DNA of 64,000 bases, taken from the NCBI GenBank assembly GCA_937884605.1, contig CALGDM010000006.1:416203-480202 (forward strand), read 5' to 3'. Under the pieces are notes generated by a model that saw nothing but the letters and a program-made list of their open reading frames with translations, made no database searches and had not been told where the DNA came from. The stretch comes from an uncultured Spiribacter sp. (GTDB lineage Bacteria; Pseudomonadota; Gammaproteobacteria; Nitrococcales; Nitrococcaceae). This document shows, piece by piece, positions 62,780 through 64,000 of this stretch; the stretch's first letter is position 1; every line of letters begins with the position of its first letter. The position numbers were made by a program, and so were the translations under genes.

Positions 62780-64000
62780 ATGCATTATCAGGACGTCTAT
62801 GCGCAGTCCGTGAACGACCCGGAACGGTTCTGGCGCCAGGAGGCCGCGCGGCTTGACTGGTTCAAGCCGCCCGAGACCATTCTCAGCCGCGATGAGCAGG
62901 GTCATGACCGCTGGTTTGCCGGCGGCGAGCTCAACATGGCGCATCTGGCGCTCGATCATCACGTCAACGCCGGACGCGGCGGGCAGACCGCCGTGATTCA
63001 CGACTCGCCGGTGACCGGGCAGAAACGCCACATCAGCTATGCGCAGCTGCGCGACGAGGTGGCCCGCTTTGCCGGTGGCTTGCGCGAACTGGGGGTTGAA
63101 AAAGGCGACCGGGTGGTCATCTATATGCCCATGATCCCCGAGGCGCTGGTGGCAATGCTCGCCTGTGCCCGGCTGGGCGCCATTCACTCGGTGGTCTTCG
63201 GCGGGTTTCAGCCCCACGAGCTGGCGCTTCGCATTGATGACGCCAAACCGCGGGTACTGGTCACGGCCAGTTGCGGGATCGAGGTTGCGCGGGTTCTGGC
63301 CTACAAGCCGCTGGTGGACGCGGCGCTCCAGGCCTGTCAGCACCCGCCCACAAGCACGGTGGTGTTCCAGCGCCCCGAGTGCGAGGCGGCGATGCAGACC
63401 ACGGGATCACCCACCCGGGACGTCGACTGGAATACGCTGATGCGCGACGCGCACGCTGCCGATCCCGTCCCCGTGGATGCCACCCACCCGCTGTATGTCC
63501 TCTATACCTCGGGCACCACCGGCAAGCCCAAGGGCGTTGTCCGCGATACCGGCGGCTACGCCGTGGCGCTCAACTTCAGCATGAAGGCGATCTACGACCT
63601 CGACCCCGGCGATGTCTTCTGGACGGCCTCGGACGTGGGCTGGGTCGTGGGCCATTCCTACATCGTCTATGCCCCGCTGATCCGCGGCTGCACCACGGTG
63701 GTCTACGAAGGCAAGCCCGTTCGCACCCCCGATGCCGGGGCGTTCTGGCGGGTCATTGCCGAGCATCGCGTCAAGGCATTCTTTACTGCCCCCACCGCGT
63801 TTCGCGCGGTCCGCAAGGAAGACCCGGACGCCCGCCTGATGGCCGGGCATGACCTGTCCTCCCTCAAGGCCATCTACCTGGCCGGCGAGCGGCTCGATCC
63901 GCCCACCTACGGCTGGATCAAGGCCATCGCCGAGCGCCCGGTCATCGACCCCTGGTGGCAGACCGAGACGGGCTGGGCGATTGCCGCCAATCCCATGGGC
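62780..64000 (+). CDS. prpE: Propionyl-CoA synthetase PrpE (3' end beyond window)
   Basis: The first 407 codons are present and open to the right edge; the full enzyme is about 630 residues. It belongs to the AMP-forming acyl-CoA synthetases: N-terminal ACAS region with FWRQEAARLDWFKPP, the nucleotide motif YVLYTSGTTGKPKGVVRDTG, then WTASDVGWVVGHSYIVYAPL and WWQTETGW. The VVRDTGG sequence after the P-loop is characteristic of PrpE rather than Acs. GGAGGAGAG precedes the ATG. It activates propionate for the adjacent PrpBCD pathway. Confidence 0.95.
   Translation, partial: MHYQDVYAQSVNDPERFWRQEAARLDWFKPPETILSRDEQGHDRWFAGGELNMAHLALDHHVNAGRGGQTAVIHDSPVTGQKRHISYAQLRDEVARFAGGLRELGVEKGDRVVIYMPMIPEALVAMLACARLGAIHSVVFGGFQPHELALRIDDAKPRVLVTASCGIEVARVLAYKPLVDAALQACQHPPTSTVVFQRPECEAAMQTTGSPTRDVDWNTLMRDAHAADPVPVDATHPLYVLYTSGTTGKPKGVVRDTGGYAVALNFSMKAIYDLDPGDVFWTASDVGWVVGHSYIVYAPLIRGCTTVVYEGKPVRTPDAGAFWRVIAEHRVKAFFTAPTAFRAVRKEDPDARLMAGHDLSSLKAIYLAGERLDPPTYGWIKAIAERPVIDPWWQTETGWAIAANPMG

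Overview
The window is a dense, GC-rich stretch (mid-60s % G+C by eye, not counted) of a gammaproteobacterial chromosome. The gene orders lolC-lolD-comEC-exbBD-msbA-lpxK-kdsB and rne / rluC-sppA / maf / yceD-rpmF-plsX-fabHDG-acpP-fabF-pabC-mltG-tmk-holB-tatD, together with fabA-fabB, CsiV next to mfd and a prpR/prpBCDE locus, fit Gammaproteobacteria. The compactness and acidic proteins suggest a streamlined halophile of the Ectothiorhodospiraceae (Spiribacter-like); that is inference. I saw no tRNA, rRNA, CRISPR array, insertion sequence or prophage gene. Nearly everything is housekeeping, so the less ordinary material is in intergenic regions and a few poorly characterised membrane or surface genes.

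Layout. 1-5.1 kb: Rrf2 regulator coupled to 7Fe ferredoxin, ispG, a YfcG-type GST, mazG, a pterin carbinolamine dehydratase, moaC and gpmA. 5.2-11.4 kb: L,D-transpeptidase, nagZ, a purine phosphoribosyltransferase, csiV and mfd. 11.5-21.6 kb: sfsA, then an envelope run (one Lol permease and LolD, ComEC, ExbB/ExbD, MsbA, LpxK, KdsB, a low-molecular-weight phosphatase), almost every junction overlapping. 21.6-27.0 kb: rne with a long leader, rluC, sppA, maf. 27.1-37.5 kb: the yceD-rpmF-plsX-fab-acpP-pabC-mltG-tmk-holB-tatD block. 37.4-46.7 kb: TraB/PrgY-like protein, ACR3 arsenite exporter, a membrane protein plus GTPase pair (DUF2868/DUF3482), a short-chain dehydrogenase, a 2-hydroxyacid dehydrogenase, an intergenic DnaA-box cluster, rhomboid protease and DUF3422. 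46.7-52.8 kb: VTT-domain protein, class I aldolase, DegQ-type protease, prfC and a repeat lipoprotein. 52.9-57.1 kb: YcgN, dxs, fabA-fabB. 57.1-64.0 kb: prpR and prpBCDE; prpE runs off the right edge.

How they work together. Fatty acid synthesis is well covered (PlsX, FabH/D/G/F, AcpP, FabA, FabB), as are lipid A assembly and export (KdsB, LpxK, MsbA) and lipoprotein export (Lol). Two MEP isoprenoid genes (dxs, ispG) are present, and ispG faces a ferredoxin that could supply its electrons. The prp locus encodes the 2-methylcitrate route for propionate; a sigma-54 promoter and TTTCA/TGAAA repeats lie between prpR and prpB.

Genome economy is striking. About two dozen same-strand junctions overlap, mostly as ATGA or GTGA. 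Six of nine convergent pairs overlap at their stop codons, two sharing the palindrome CTAG and one TCATGA. Only two convincing intrinsic terminators were found. The observations most worth checking are the DnaA-box cluster at 44.4-44.65 kb, the possible leaderless genes yceD and ycgN, the convergent stop overlaps, the repeat lipoprotein that stops just inside a fourth repeat, and the GTPase pair with a non-canonical G4 motif.
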